Source: Bacillota bacterium (GTDB lineage: Bacteria; Bacillota; Clostridia; Lachnospirales; Lachnospiraceae). Taken from it: a DNA stretch of 64,000 nt. Of the stretch, positions 17,384-25,802 are shown piece after piece. Both the position numbers and the translations under genes were made by a program. The notes beneath the pieces are model-generated. The model worked only from the letters and a program-made list of their open reading frames with translations, was not told the DNA's origin and made no database searches. The stretch is taken from the NCBI GenBank assembly GCA_023421075.1, contig JAEZUM010000023.1:114852-178851 (forward strand). The letters are read 5' to 3'. Numbering within the stretch: the stretch's first letter is position 1; each line of letters starts with the position of its first letter.

Positions 17384-17579
17384 TATATACCCGGACGATC
17401 TATCCTGTTGGTTGCCTTGAACGGGGAAGGATTTTGAGTTACAATAAGATATAAATTTAATTGCATCCTATGAATTGCTGTGTTATGATTTACTGGATTA
17501 AAGCGTTGATTAAGTAAAAATGCTTCACAGATGGAAGATAATGTTGGATCCGATCTATAGCAGTTACGGAGTGAGAAAT

Positions 17580-19226
17580 ATGAATTTTGATAAATATGAC
17601 GAAGGCATTCGAAGGCTAGTCGATCAGGTACTGGAATTACGGGTCGAGCAACCGGAAGAGACAAAGAATATATGCAAGAAGATTATCCGCCACGGAAAAA
17701 AGGACGGCGACAGTACATTACTTGGCTTCGCTTATTATTACCTTGCCGAGGCTTATTTCGATTGCAATGAATATGATGACTTCATTCAGAATCTCATTCT
17801 TGGGTTGGAGCACCAGTTGGAGGTTCCGCTGGTTAGCCTCATCGCCAAATCTTATAACATGTTGGGAATTAATGCAGATAATCAGGGCAATATCTCAGCA
17901 GCAATAGACTATTATCTTACTTCACTACAATATAGCCGTGACCACGGGATGTCTTATGAGGCAGGGATCGTAAATTCAAATATCGGCCAGGTCTATAAAC
18001 AGCTTGGGGACTATAAGTCTGCAATATCATATCTGGAGAAGGCATTAATTAATTTAAATAAGGATAAATCAAATAATATTGGAAATCGAGTCATCACCGA
18101 GACTACCATTGCAAGCTGTTATTTACGGATGGGGGAGACGGAGACTGCCTTCAACTGGTTTCATCGGATCGAACGCCAGCGTGAGCTGTACCTGTCTGAG
18201 ACTCATTTTCCGCTGGTGATCTACATCTTCGAGGTAGAATTCTACAGCAGAATGGGAGAATTTCAGAAGAGAGATGAATTATTAGACAAGCTGATCCTTA
18301 TCCTGTTGGAAATCCCTTCTATTATGGATATGTATGATGAAGCCTTTCTCCTGTGCGAGTTTTTAATGGAGACCAAGAGGTATGAGGAATTATGGAAGGT
18401 CCTGGAGAGGATCGATCAGCTGACAGAGCAGGCAGGAATCACCAATATGCAGCTGCGTGTACTAAAATATAAGCTGCAATATTATAAAGCACAACAGAAT
18501 GAGGAAGAGTACCGACGGGCTTGTGCGGACTATGTGGTCTTATCGGAGCAATTGGAAGAGGAGAACCGGACCAATGCAAAGAGAGCCATCGAACTTCGTA
18601 TCGACTTGGAATACGTCAAAGAGAAGCAGACCTTGATGCAGGAGGAGAATAAGCTTCTGCTTGAAAAATCGGAACGGGACCCTCTGACGAAGCTTCCTAA
18701 TCGGGAGAAGCTGAATGAGTATTCGGAAGTAGTCTTTGAGAAGGCGTATCATAACGGTACAAGCCTTGGAGTTGAAATCTTCGATGTCGATTTCTTCAAA
18801 CAATATAATGATACCTATGGGCATCAGGCCGGAGACAAATGTCTGAAGAAGATCGCTCAGCTTTTGCATGCTCTGATGGAACAAGGGATATTCTGTGCCA
18901 GATACGGCGGTGATGAGTTCATTATCATTTATGAGAATATGTCGGATGAGGAGATTTTATCGATTGCCGGTCAATTACGCCAAAAGGTTATGGATTTGAA
19001 TATAAAGCATAAGAAATCAACCGTCTGTCCGGTGGTAACCATCTCCCAGGGAATTCGTAATTCGATACCAAAGGATGGGAATAAGATATGGGATTATTTC
19101 TTTGTGGCCGACATGTCCATGTACCATGTGAAACGTACTACGAAGAATGACATTCTATTGCTTCATAATGTAGCTGAACAGCAGCAAATCGATGGCAAAG
19201 GAAATGAAAATAATGACAGGAATTAA
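17580..19226 (+). CDS. TPR-repeat diguanylate cyclase (GGDEF)
   Basis: This 548-residue soluble protein joins tetratricopeptide repeats (about residues 15-330, with units such as GIVNSNIGQVYKQLGDYKSAISYLEKAL) through a coiled coil (about 330-375) to a GGDEF domain (about 378-540). The catalytic motif is intact as GGDEF at 443-447, with DVDFFKQYNDTYGHQAGD before it, so it should make cyclic di-GMP. The RxxD product-inhibition site is absent. No membrane segment is present. The ATG at 17580 follows GGAGTGAG; an upstream ATG at 17520 has no such site. Its end overlaps the CapA-like gene by 14 bases, so the two are co-translated. The TPRs probably receive a protein or peptide signal. Confidence 0.9.
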   Translation: MNFDKYDEGIRRLVDQVLELRVEQPEETKNICKKIIRHGKKDGDSTLLGFAYYYLAEAYFDCNEYDDFIQNLILGLEHQLEVPLVSLIAKSYNMLGINADNQGNISAAIDYYLTSLQYSRDHGMSYEAGIVNSNIGQVYKQLGDYKSAISYLEKALINLNKDKSNNIGNRVITETTIASCYLRMGETETAFNWFHRIERQRELYLSETHFPLVIYIFEVEFYSRMGEFQKRDELLDKLILILLEIPSIMDMYDEAFLLCEFLMETKRYEELWKVLERIDQLTEQAGITNMQLRVLKYKLQYYKAQQNEEEYRRACADYVVLSEQLEEENRTNAKRAIELRIDLEYVKEKQTLMQEENKLLLEKSERDPLTKLPNREKLNEYSEVVFEKAYHNGTSLGVEIFDVDFFKQYNDTYGHQAGDKCLKKIAQLLHALMEQGIFCARYGGDEFIIIYENMSDEEILSIAGQLRQKVMDLNIKHKKSTVCPVVTISQGIRNSIPKDGNKIWDYFFVADMSMYHVKRTTKNDILLLHNVAEQQQIDGKGNENNDRN

Positions 19227-20466
19227 GCGAAAATTTGCTGCAATTATGATCAGCTGTAGCATGATCGTTCTATCAGTGAATCCGGGCAGGGTATATGCAA
19301 CTGATAATTCGGGTAGAGATGATCAGAATATTGATGATAGCAAGGGAACTTCTATCAGTGAAGAGCAGAAGGTCGATGATAACAAGGGAACTTCGGAAAG
19401 TGAAGAACAGAAGGTTGATGATAGTAAGGTAACTTCAGGCATAGAAGATCAGAATATTGATGATAGTAAGGTTAATACAGTCGATCAAGAGAAGGAGGAG
19501 AAGACGGCCGAGAGCGAGGATGTGCGAATAACCATCAGTGCGGCCGGGGATGTAACCCTATCCAGCGATATCAAGCAGCCGGCGAGTGTTAATTTCTTCT
19601 CGGTCTATAATAAGCAGAAGGATGATTCATACTTCTTTCGGAATGTCAAATCCATTTTTGAGCAGGATGATTTGTCTATCGTCAATTTTGAAGGTACCTT
19701 AAGCAACCGTGGCAGCAGAGTAGAGAAGCAATGGGCTTTTCGAGGAAAACCCTCTTATATTAATATACTTACCGAAGGTTCGGTAGAAGCAGTAGCCTTC
19801 GCTAATAATCATGTCCGTGATTACGGGGTGGTGAGCTATTCGGACACCATCAAAAGCTTTGATAAAGCAGGGATTATCTATTCCTCCGATACCCGAATCG
19901 GAATCTATGAGGTAAAAGGGATTAAGATCGGCATGATATCAATTCAGGAGACCAGCAGAAGCGATGCCAAGACAATTCTGCGTAAAGCCATCAAAGCAAT
20001 GAAGAAGAAAAAACCGAAGCTTCTGATCGTCAGCTTCCATTGGGGCATTGAACGAACCAGCAATATCACAAGGTCCCAGAAGGAACTCAGCCGTATTGCA
20101 ATTGAGGAAGGCGGCGCTAATCTGGTGCTGGGACATCACCCTCATGTGCTCCAACCGATTGAGAAGTATAAGGATGCCTATATTGTGTATAGTCTTGGTA
20201 ATTTCTGCTTTGGAGGGAATACGAATCCTCCGGATAAGGATACGATGATTTATCAGCAGACCTTTACCTTTCATAATAAGAAATTAGTGCCTTCGGATGA
20301 GGTCAACATCATACCCTGCTCCGTATCTTCCGTCACCAACAGAAATAACTATCAGCCAACACCTGCTACAGGGAGCGAAAAGAAGCGGATTCTTAAGAAG
20401 ATGAACGGATATTGCAAACAGTTTGGCATAGCCTTTGACAAGAAGGGACGACTTGTTGCGGAGTAA
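19213..20466 (+). CDS. CapA-like (PGA capsule) metallophosphatase, secreted
   Basis: This 417-residue protein has an N-terminal signal or anchor segment (FAAIMISCSMIVLSVNPGRVYA), then an acidic linker with four near-repeats of about 16 residues around DDSKGTS/SEEQKV. The rest is a PGA_cap domain with SAAGDVTLSS, NFEGTLSN, AFANNHVRDYG, SFHWGIE and GHHPHVLQPIE, the metal-site motifs of the calcineurin-like fold. CapA relatives act in poly-gamma-glutamate or other envelope polymer production. The AAAGGA site at 19197 favours the ATG at 19213. Overlap with the upstream cyclase gene points to joint control of surface polymer by cyclic di-GMP, which is inference. Confidence 0.85.
   Translation: MTGIKRKFAAIMISCSMIVLSVNPGRVYATDNSGRDDQNIDDSKGTSISEEQKVDDNKGTSESEEQKVDDSKVTSGIEDQNIDDSKVNTVDQEKEEKTAESEDVRITISAAGDVTLSSDIKQPASVNFFSVYNKQKDDSYFFRNVKSIFEQDDLSIVNFEGTLSNRGSRVEKQWAFRGKPSYINILTEGSVEAVAFANNHVRDYGVVSYSDTIKSFDKAGIIYSSDTRIGIYEVKGIKIGMISIQETSRSDAKTILRKAIKAMKKKKPKLLIVSFHWGIERTSNITRSQKELSRIAIEEGGANLVLGHHPHVLQPIEKYKDAYIVYSLGNFCFGGNTNPPDKDTMIYQQTFTFHNKKLVPSDEVNIIPCSVSSVTNRNNYQPTPATGSEKKRILKKMNGYCKQFGIAFDKKGRLVAE
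19318..19480 (+). repeat. In-frame tandem repeats in the CapA-like linker
   Basis: About four copies of a 48-base unit encode variants of DDSKGTSxSEEQKV. All changes keep the frame. It forms an acidic spacer between the membrane signal and the catalytic domain. Confidence 0.75.
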
Positions 20467-20615
20467 AATATAATTATGTCTTTTGTGTGAGGAATGATTT
20501 GGATTACTTTACAATAATTATTTATCATAGTATACTTCTATTGTATTTTATGGGTATTACTTGAAATGATGAGAAAGGGGAAGATATATCGTACGTTTTG
20601 GTATATCTAGAAGAC

Positions 20616-21473
20616 ATGAACAATAAGTTAAAAAGCAACCTGGCGATTATATTAAAGGGATTTGTAATCGGCTCCTCCATGAGTGTTCCCGGTGTCAGTG
20701 GCGGGACAATGGCGATTTTACTGGGTATTTATGATAAACTGATTAGTTCAATCAGCAACTTTTTAAAAGATCTAAAAGGAAATATTATTTTTCTGATGAA
20801 ATTCTGCATCGGAGCAGCGGCCGGTATCGGTTCTCTGGCTTTTGTGATCAAATGGCTGTTGGAACAATTTCCGCTACCCGTATCTTTCTTCTTCCTGGGT
20901 GCTGTAATCGGTGGTATTCCCGCTCTCTACAAGAAGACGAAGGAATCACAGCTTAAGCTGTCGTCCGCGGTCTATTTTCTGATTGGGCTTATTGTTGTTA
21001 TAGCCATCGGCTTCATTCCCGTTGGTAACTTTGATATCAGTACAGGCTCGGGACTAGTTCATTATCTGATGGTGCTCGGAACTGGAATCATAATAGCACT
21101 TGCTCTGGTATTGCCGGGTATCAGTACTTCGCATATGCTTCTGGTGCTGGGTATGTACGATACAATGCTGTTAGCCATTACAGAGCTTAACATTGTATAT
21201 ATTGCTATTGTAGGAATCTCAACAGTAGTCGGCATCTTCCTGATTACGAAGCCAATTGAGTGGACCCTGAATAAATTCCCCCATCAGACTTATTGTATGA
21301 TCATAGGCTTTGTTCTGGGATCAACCTCTGAGATCTTCCGGGATAAGATTATTCCTGCAATTCCATCCTCCACAGATTTATCCTGGTGGGTTCCGGCTGT
21401 AATTATTTCGATCATAACCTTTGTGCTTGGATATTTTGCGATCCTGTATTTATCCAGATTTTCGAATGATTAG
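20616..21473 (+). CDS. DUF368 (PopT-type) polyprenyl-phosphate transporter
   Basis: This 285-residue membrane protein has the two inverted DUF368 signatures, MSVPGVSGGTMAILLGIYDKL near the N-terminus and LVLPGISTSHMLLVLGMYD in the second half, with about eight spans. DUF368 proteins (PopT) return undecaprenyl phosphate across the membrane for reuse in peptidoglycan and polymer synthesis. Neither possible start (TTG 20598, ATG 20616) has a strong ribosome site; the ATG is listed. It follows the CapA-like gene by 149 bases on the same strand. Both would serve envelope polymer building, but a shared transcript is not proven. Confidence 0.87.
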   Translation: MNNKLKSNLAIILKGFVIGSSMSVPGVSGGTMAILLGIYDKLISSISNFLKDLKGNIIFLMKFCIGAAAGIGSLAFVIKWLLEQFPLPVSFFFLGAVIGGIPALYKKTKESQLKLSSAVYFLIGLIVVIAIGFIPVGNFDISTGSGLVHYLMVLGTGIIIALALVLPGISTSHMLLVLGMYDTMLLAITELNIVYIAIVGISTVVGIFLITKPIEWTLNKFPHQTYCMIIGFVLGSTSEIFRDKIIPAIPSSTDLSWWVPAVIISIITFVLGYFAILYLSRFSND

Positions 21474-21523
21474 GGGTAAAAGGTAATTATACTGCTTCAA
21501 AACGAATTTAAATCAAAAGTAAA

Positions 21524-21584
21524 AGTAACATGCACCTCCGAAGAAATATCTCTATTCCTGAGATTTTCGGTTATGCATGTTACT
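21524..21584. terminator. Two-way terminator between DUF368 and the STAS-like gene
   Basis: Arms AGTAACATGCA and TGCATGTTACT are perfect, with inner pairing CTCCGAA/TTCGG and TCTC/GAGA. It lies between convergent genes. Confidence 0.65.
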
Positions 21585-21665
21585 CTTATTATAAATATAT
21601 ATCTTGGCTTTTGTAACAGTCCATCTATATTTCCGAGCATAGGTAGGTGAAACGAGAGAATATTT

Positions 21666-22040
21666 TTAACTTCTTAAATAGTTCATAGCTTCTCTGTGTG
21701 ATTGAAACCGCATAATTTTATTATCAATCAAATTATCTTCGTTTGCGCTGGCTTCTACTTTTGTCATCTGCATCCGTGTAATAGTTCTCTTATGAACTGT
21801 GGCGATCTTCCTTAAATGAATCAAAGAATTCTTCGCTGCAGCAATAAGATAAGGTAAGCTGTCCTGAGAGACAGGGTCTAATTTGGTTAAATCGGCATAC
21901 ATGGAATATTCTTTGCACTCTAGCTGAGACAATAATGCATTGACTTCTACCGTATACGCCTCCACTTCTTCCTTGTTCATGAAACCGCAAAGTTCAATAT
22001 AGATTATCTTCTCTGCGTGGTCGGTATTAATACGGTACAT
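21666..22040 (-). CDS. STAS-like small protein
   Basis: This 124-residue cytoplasmic protein starts MYRINTDHAEKIIYIELCGFMNKEEVEAY and shows the alternating strand-helix pattern of SpoIIAA/STAS-like domains. I see no clear phospho-serine motif. The ATG at 22040 follows AAGGAGACGG; an upstream TTG in frame has no site. Its role is unknown. It could be an anti-anti-sigma-like partner or a polar sensor. It stands alone, divergent from the PilZ gene. Confidence 0.6.
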   Translation of the reverse strand: MYRINTDHAEKIIYIELCGFMNKEEVEAYTVEVNALLSQLECKEYSMYADLTKLDPVSQDSLPYLIAAAKNSLIHLRKIATVHKRTITRMQMTKVEASANEDNLIDNKIMRFQSHREAMNYLRS

Positions 22041-22396
22041 TTCCGTCTCCTTGAATCCGGTCAAAGTCCTGTCATAAGGAGCTTGACATCAGATTTATAT
22101 GGCTTTATCTTAGGTAAATAGTTACATTTGTGAAACTTAATCTCACCCTACAATTTTGCCGGAAATATAGTATATCAGAGAAATTTCATAGAATCTGGAA
22201 TCTCTCATTTGTAGATATCGGTCGAATTATGGGAAAAGTGAACCTCTTGATTGGCAAAAAATAAAATAAATATGAATATTTTTTGAAATAGTTGTTCGTT
22301 TTGGTAAAACATGTTATACTTTTCACTGTTATAGGAAAATCGGCCTAAGCGCAGGAATTCCGACATGAATGACGACTAATTACACAAGAGGCTCTT
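22041..22396. other. Divergent intergenic region (STAS-like / PilZ)
   Basis: Holds the PilZ-gene promoter and an AT-rich tract at 22255-22290. On the reverse strand a TATACT box near 22170 could serve the STAS-like gene. No gene or RNA is seen. Confidence 0.5.
22292..22320 (+). promoter_or_regulatory. Promoter of the PilZ gene
   Basis: TTGTTC and TATACT are 17 bases apart, about 75 bases ahead of the start codon. Confidence 0.6.
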
Positions 22397-23044
22397 ATGA
22401 AACTAATTGAGGTACCGATTAACACATTGGTAGAGTTGCAATTCTATTATATGGGGGAACGTCATAAGGTTGGCGTTGGATTGCTTTATAAGAATGGGAA
22501 GGCAGTCTACGTATCTGCGATTAAGAATGCCGGAAAGACCATCCCTGCTTCACACTTGTATAATGTCTATTTAACCTATAAAACGAACGAGGGCTTGTAT
22601 ATTTTTAAGAATGTTACTCTTCGTTCCATTTCTTATAATGGGCAAAAGTTATATGTTGTACAGACCGATATGGAGGCCTTGATTATTGATTATCGCAGAT
22701 CTTACCGTCTGTACCTGGGTAAGAATGTCTCTGCAAGAATTATTAAGGAGGACCAGGCAGATAACATCAATTGCATCCTTCGGGACATCAGTATGACTGG
22801 AATGGGGATACTGAGTAATATCCAGATTGACCCGTCGGCAAAGATTGAGATTGGTTTCCGGGTAAATAAGAATAAAAAAGAGACACTGGTTGGAAGCATC
22901 CTCCGAGTTGATGAATTCAAGAATGGCAGCGGGTATCTATATGCCTGTGAATTCTTAGAACCGAACGATACCATAGGCAAGTTTGTTGCATATCAGATCG
23001 AGAAAATGAATAAGAAGAATGTAGACCAAGCCGAAGAAGCTTAA
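22397..23044 (+). CDS. PilZ-domain cyclic di-GMP receptor (YcgR-like)
   Basis: This 215-residue protein has a YcgR-like N-terminal domain (about 1-95) and a C-terminal PilZ domain (about 98-205). The cyclic di-GMP binding signature is present as YRRSYRLYL (RxxxR) and DISMTGMGIL (DxSxxG). Such proteins slow flagella or alter secretion when cyclic di-GMP rises. No flagellar gene is nearby. The two GGDEF proteins in this window are candidate sources of its ligand. It is a single gene closed by a terminator. Confidence 0.88.
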   Translation: MKLIEVPINTLVELQFYYMGERHKVGVGLLYKNGKAVYVSAIKNAGKTIPASHLYNVYLTYKTNEGLYIFKNVTLRSISYNGQKLYVVQTDMEALIIDYRRSYRLYLGKNVSARIIKEDQADNINCILRDISMTGMGILSNIQIDPSAKIEIGFRVNKNKKETLVGSILRVDEFKNGSGYLYACEFLEPNDTIGKFVAYQIEKMNKKNVDQAEEA

Positions 23045-23067
23045 GAAAAGGTTGGGTGTATAATACA

Positions 23068-23108
23068 AAGTTCTGACGAAGAATACTCTTCCTCAGGACT
23101 TCTTTTTT
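23068..23108 (+). terminator. Terminator of the PilZ gene
   Basis: Arms AAGTTCTG/CAGGACTT and GAAG/CTTC, followed by CTTTTTTA. Confidence 0.85.
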
Positions 23109-23253
23109 ATGTTGTTGATTAGAGAATCTTTGTTTTTTTGTAAAAATTTGATTAAAAACTCGCATGGACTGGAAAAATCTGATATACTACAAGAAGATTA
23201 AAACGCATTGAACATACTGCAAGCTTGCTTGTTGAATGCAATCGAAGGGTAGG

Positions 23254-23280
23254 ATTGTGAATATACTTTATGTTCACAAT
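23254..23280. promoter_or_regulatory. Inverted repeat ahead of the NfeD-flotillin pair
   Basis: Arms ATTGTGAA and TTCACAAT flank 11 bases that include TATACT. It lies 8 bases upstream of the GGGGG ribosome site, so it could be an operator or a mRNA hairpin. Confidence 0.5.
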
Positions 23281-23302
23281 ATAGATAAAGGGGGTAAGTA
23301 TC

Positions 23303-23953
23303 TTGGTGACGTTTTATTTATGTTTCTTGGCAGGAGGAGCGGTTCTTCCATTTCTTAATATTATATTCGGATCATTAAGTGGAGGGGCAGACACAGATAT
23401 TGATTTGGACACAAGCATCGAGGTGGATACAGACATTGATGTGGATGCTGATCTGGGTGATGGACTTGATATGGAAACCGACCCCGGTTCACTATCCGAG
23501 GGTCCGGATATCGATACCGGTTCGGCACTATCCATTGGCTTCTTTCCATCCTCGTTGATGTCGTTATCCGCCTTAGCAATTATCTTTGGTGCGGTAGGCT
23601 CCGTGATGACACTGACCGGTAGAGGAAGTATTCTAACTTTTGTGGTCGCAGCAATCTCCGGGTATATAACAGCGGTGGTTGTTCAGACAATAATAAAGTC
23701 TCTGAAGAATATTCAGAAGAGAAACTATGGGATCAACGAAAATGAATTGCTGATGTATGACGGAAAGGTTATTGACACAATCCTTCCAGGTCAGCTAGGA
23801 ACAGTCAGCTTCAATACCATGAAGGATGTTCATGTAAGTTATCCGGCCAGATGTGCTGATCGACAGCTTAGGCTGGAGACCGGAAGGCTGGTAAAAGCAT
23901 TGGAAGTTAGTAATGGCATCTTCACCGTTGAACCGAAGAACAAGTATGAGTAA
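23303..23953 (+). CDS. NfeD-like membrane protein
   Basis: This 216-residue protein has a short N-terminal membrane span, an acidic segment (about 28-75) rich in Asp with DTDIDLDTS-like repeats, two further spans (about 80-130) and a C-terminal OB-fold-like region (about 140-210). This fits the NfeD/YuaF type that partners with flotillins in membrane microdomains. A TTG at 23303 is best placed behind AAAGGGGGT; the next codon GTG is an alternative. The flotillin gene follows after 39 bases. Confidence 0.8.
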   Translation: MVTFYLCFLAGGAVLPFLNIIFGSLSGGADTDIDLDTSIEVDTDIDVDADLGDGLDMETDPGSLSEGPDIDTGSALSIGFFPSSLMSLSALAIIFGAVGSVMTLTGRGSILTFVVAAISGYITAVVVQTIIKSLKNIQKRNYGINENELLMYDGKVIDTILPGQLGTVSFNTMKDVHVSYPARCADRQLRLETGRLVKALEVSNGIFTVEPKNKYE

Positions 23954-23992
23954 CAATGGGTAACACAAATAACAAATATGGAGGGGTAAAAA

Positions 23993-25564
23993 ATGGTTTT
24001 ATTAGCAGTATCGGGTATATCCTTTGGCCCAGTAGTAATCACGGTAATCGCAGTAGCAGCACTTATCTTTGTTCTGGTCAGTATCTTCAGTATGTGGAAG
24101 AAGGTTCCCCAGGATAGAGCAATGGTAGTAACCGGTATGAAGAAGAGAATTATCACCGGTGGTGGTGGAGTGGTTATTCCGATTCTTGAACGTACCGATA
24201 CAATCTCTTTAGGTAATATACAATTAAATGTTAACACTTCGCAGACCATGTCGTCCCAGGGTGTTCCGATTGATGTTGCCGGAACCGCGGTTATTAAAGT
24301 TAGGAACACTCAGGAAAGCATCTATCTGGCAATCGAGCAGTTCAGCGGTGCCAATGAGAATCAGATTCAGTCATCAATTTCAGAACAGGTAACCTTGATT
24401 CTGGAAGGTAAATTACGTGAAATTGTTGCCTCCATGACCGTGGAGCAGATCTACAATGACCGAGAAGCATTTTCAGCTAAGGTACAGGAGGTTGTTGGAA
24501 CTAAGATCGGTGAGATGGGTCTGGAATTAAAGGATTTCTCTATCAAGGATGTCAATGACACGAACGGTTACATAAAAGCACTTGGTGCAAAGCAAATTGC
24601 AGAGAAGAAGAAGGATGCTGAGATTGCTCAGGCAATTGCACTAAAGGAAGAGTCCATCAAGAAATCAGAAGCTACCAAGGAGGGTGAGAGAGCCAGATTG
24701 GAGGCACAGACCGAAGTAAGTGCTGCAATGAAGGCGAAGGAAGTACAGGAAGCTCAGTATCGAATCGAGCAGGAATCAGCAAAGGCGAAAGCAGATGCTG
24801 CTTATGAGATTCAGAAGAGCATCACCAATAAAGATATCATCGCCGCGCAGATGGAGGCAGACATCTTAAGACAGCTGAAGCAGAAGGAATTGCAGGAAGC
24901 GCAGCTTCAGGTGGAGATTGCAAGAGAGCAGAAGCAGACGGAGCTTGAACAGCGTCGTGCAGAAAAGACCCGTGAGGAATTAAAGACAAAGGTCGTTGAG
25001 CCTGCGAATGCAGATCGAGAGCAGAAGAAAGCAGAAGCAGATGCACAAAAATATGCTCAGATCGCAGAAGCTGAGGCGAGAGCTCAGGCAAAGAAGGCAG
25101 AAGCTCAGGCAGAAGCGGAAGCAATCAAGGTGAAGGCACAAGCCCAGGCAGATGCAGAGGCTCTAAACGGTGAAGCGAAGGCGAAAGCAATCAGTGCAGT
25201 CGGTCTTGCAGAGGCAGAGGCCATCAAAGCAAAGGGTCTTGCAGAGGCGGAGGCCATGGAGAAGAAGGCAGAAGCGTATAAGAAATATACCGGTGCAGCT
25301 ATGGCAGATAAGCTCATTGAGAAGCTGCCTGAGCTTGCGAGAGCCATTGCAGAGCCTCTCGGTCAGATTTCCGATATTAAGATCTATGGCGGCAGCATCG
25401 AGAATGTATCTGATAATGTTCCTACGGTTCTTGCGAAAGTATTTGATACGGTTCAAAGCTCAGTGGGAATTGATATGAAGAATATCGTAATGGCAGACAG
25501 CTTAGAAGCCAGAACAACGAAGAATGTCAATGTTACCGGAATTGGCGAGAACCTCATGGAGTAA
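23993..25564 (+). CDS. floT: Flotillin-like SPFH protein
   Basis: This 523-residue protein has an N-terminal membrane anchor (about 8-30), an SPFH/band 7 domain (about 30-200, with DRAMVVTGMKKRIITGGGG and NDREAFSAKVQEVV), then a long Ala/Glu/Lys-rich coiled coil (about 205-440) including two exact 11-residue repeats of the type GLAEAEAIKAK. The C-terminal oligomerisation region follows. Flotillins scaffold ordered membrane patches and influence secretion, signalling and envelope repair. The pairing with the upstream NfeD-like gene is the usual one. The symbol reflects family resemblance to Bacillus FloT. Confidence 0.92.
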   Translation: MVLLAVSGISFGPVVITVIAVAALIFVLVSIFSMWKKVPQDRAMVVTGMKKRIITGGGGVVIPILERTDTISLGNIQLNVNTSQTMSSQGVPIDVAGTAVIKVRNTQESIYLAIEQFSGANENQIQSSISEQVTLILEGKLREIVASMTVEQIYNDREAFSAKVQEVVGTKIGEMGLELKDFSIKDVNDTNGYIKALGAKQIAEKKKDAEIAQAIALKEESIKKSEATKEGERARLEAQTEVSAAMKAKEVQEAQYRIEQESAKAKADAAYEIQKSITNKDIIAAQMEADILRQLKQKELQEAQLQVEIAREQKQTELEQRRAEKTREELKTKVVEPANADREQKKAEADAQKYAQIAEAEARAQAKKAEAQAEAEAIKVKAQAQADAEALNGEAKAKAISAVGLAEAEAIKAKGLAEAEAMEKKAEAYKKYTGAAMADKLIEKLPELARAIAEPLGQISDIKIYGGSIENVSDNVPTVLAKVFDTVQSSVGIDMKNIVMADSLEARTTKNVNVTGIGENLME

Positions 25565-25636
25565 GATCAGTAAGATAGCTTGATTGAAATATATAGAATA
25601 GACAGGAAGAATACCGTTGGTAAACTTTCTGAATGG

Positions 25637-25680
25637 AAAGGATATATCCCTTAGAGCAATCGAAGGGCTATATCCTTTTT
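25637..25680 (+). terminator. Terminator of the NfeD-flotillin operon
   Basis: Arms AAAGGATATA, CCCTT and AAGGG, TATATCCTTT, with a T-run to 25680. Confidence 0.85.
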
Positions 25681-25802
25681 ATGTATCTTACCTCAGGATT
25701 TTGCATTTCACCTGCAGATTCATTGAAAGGCAGAAAATCACGAGATATACTCACTTCAACAAGAGGTATAAAATAATATATTTGAATTGGAGGAGTATTT
25801 TA

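Noticed and set aside
25030..25290. Repeated DNA in floT as a mobile or CRISPR-like repeat
   Set aside because: The repeats are in frame and encode the usual Ala/Glu-rich flotillin coiled coil.
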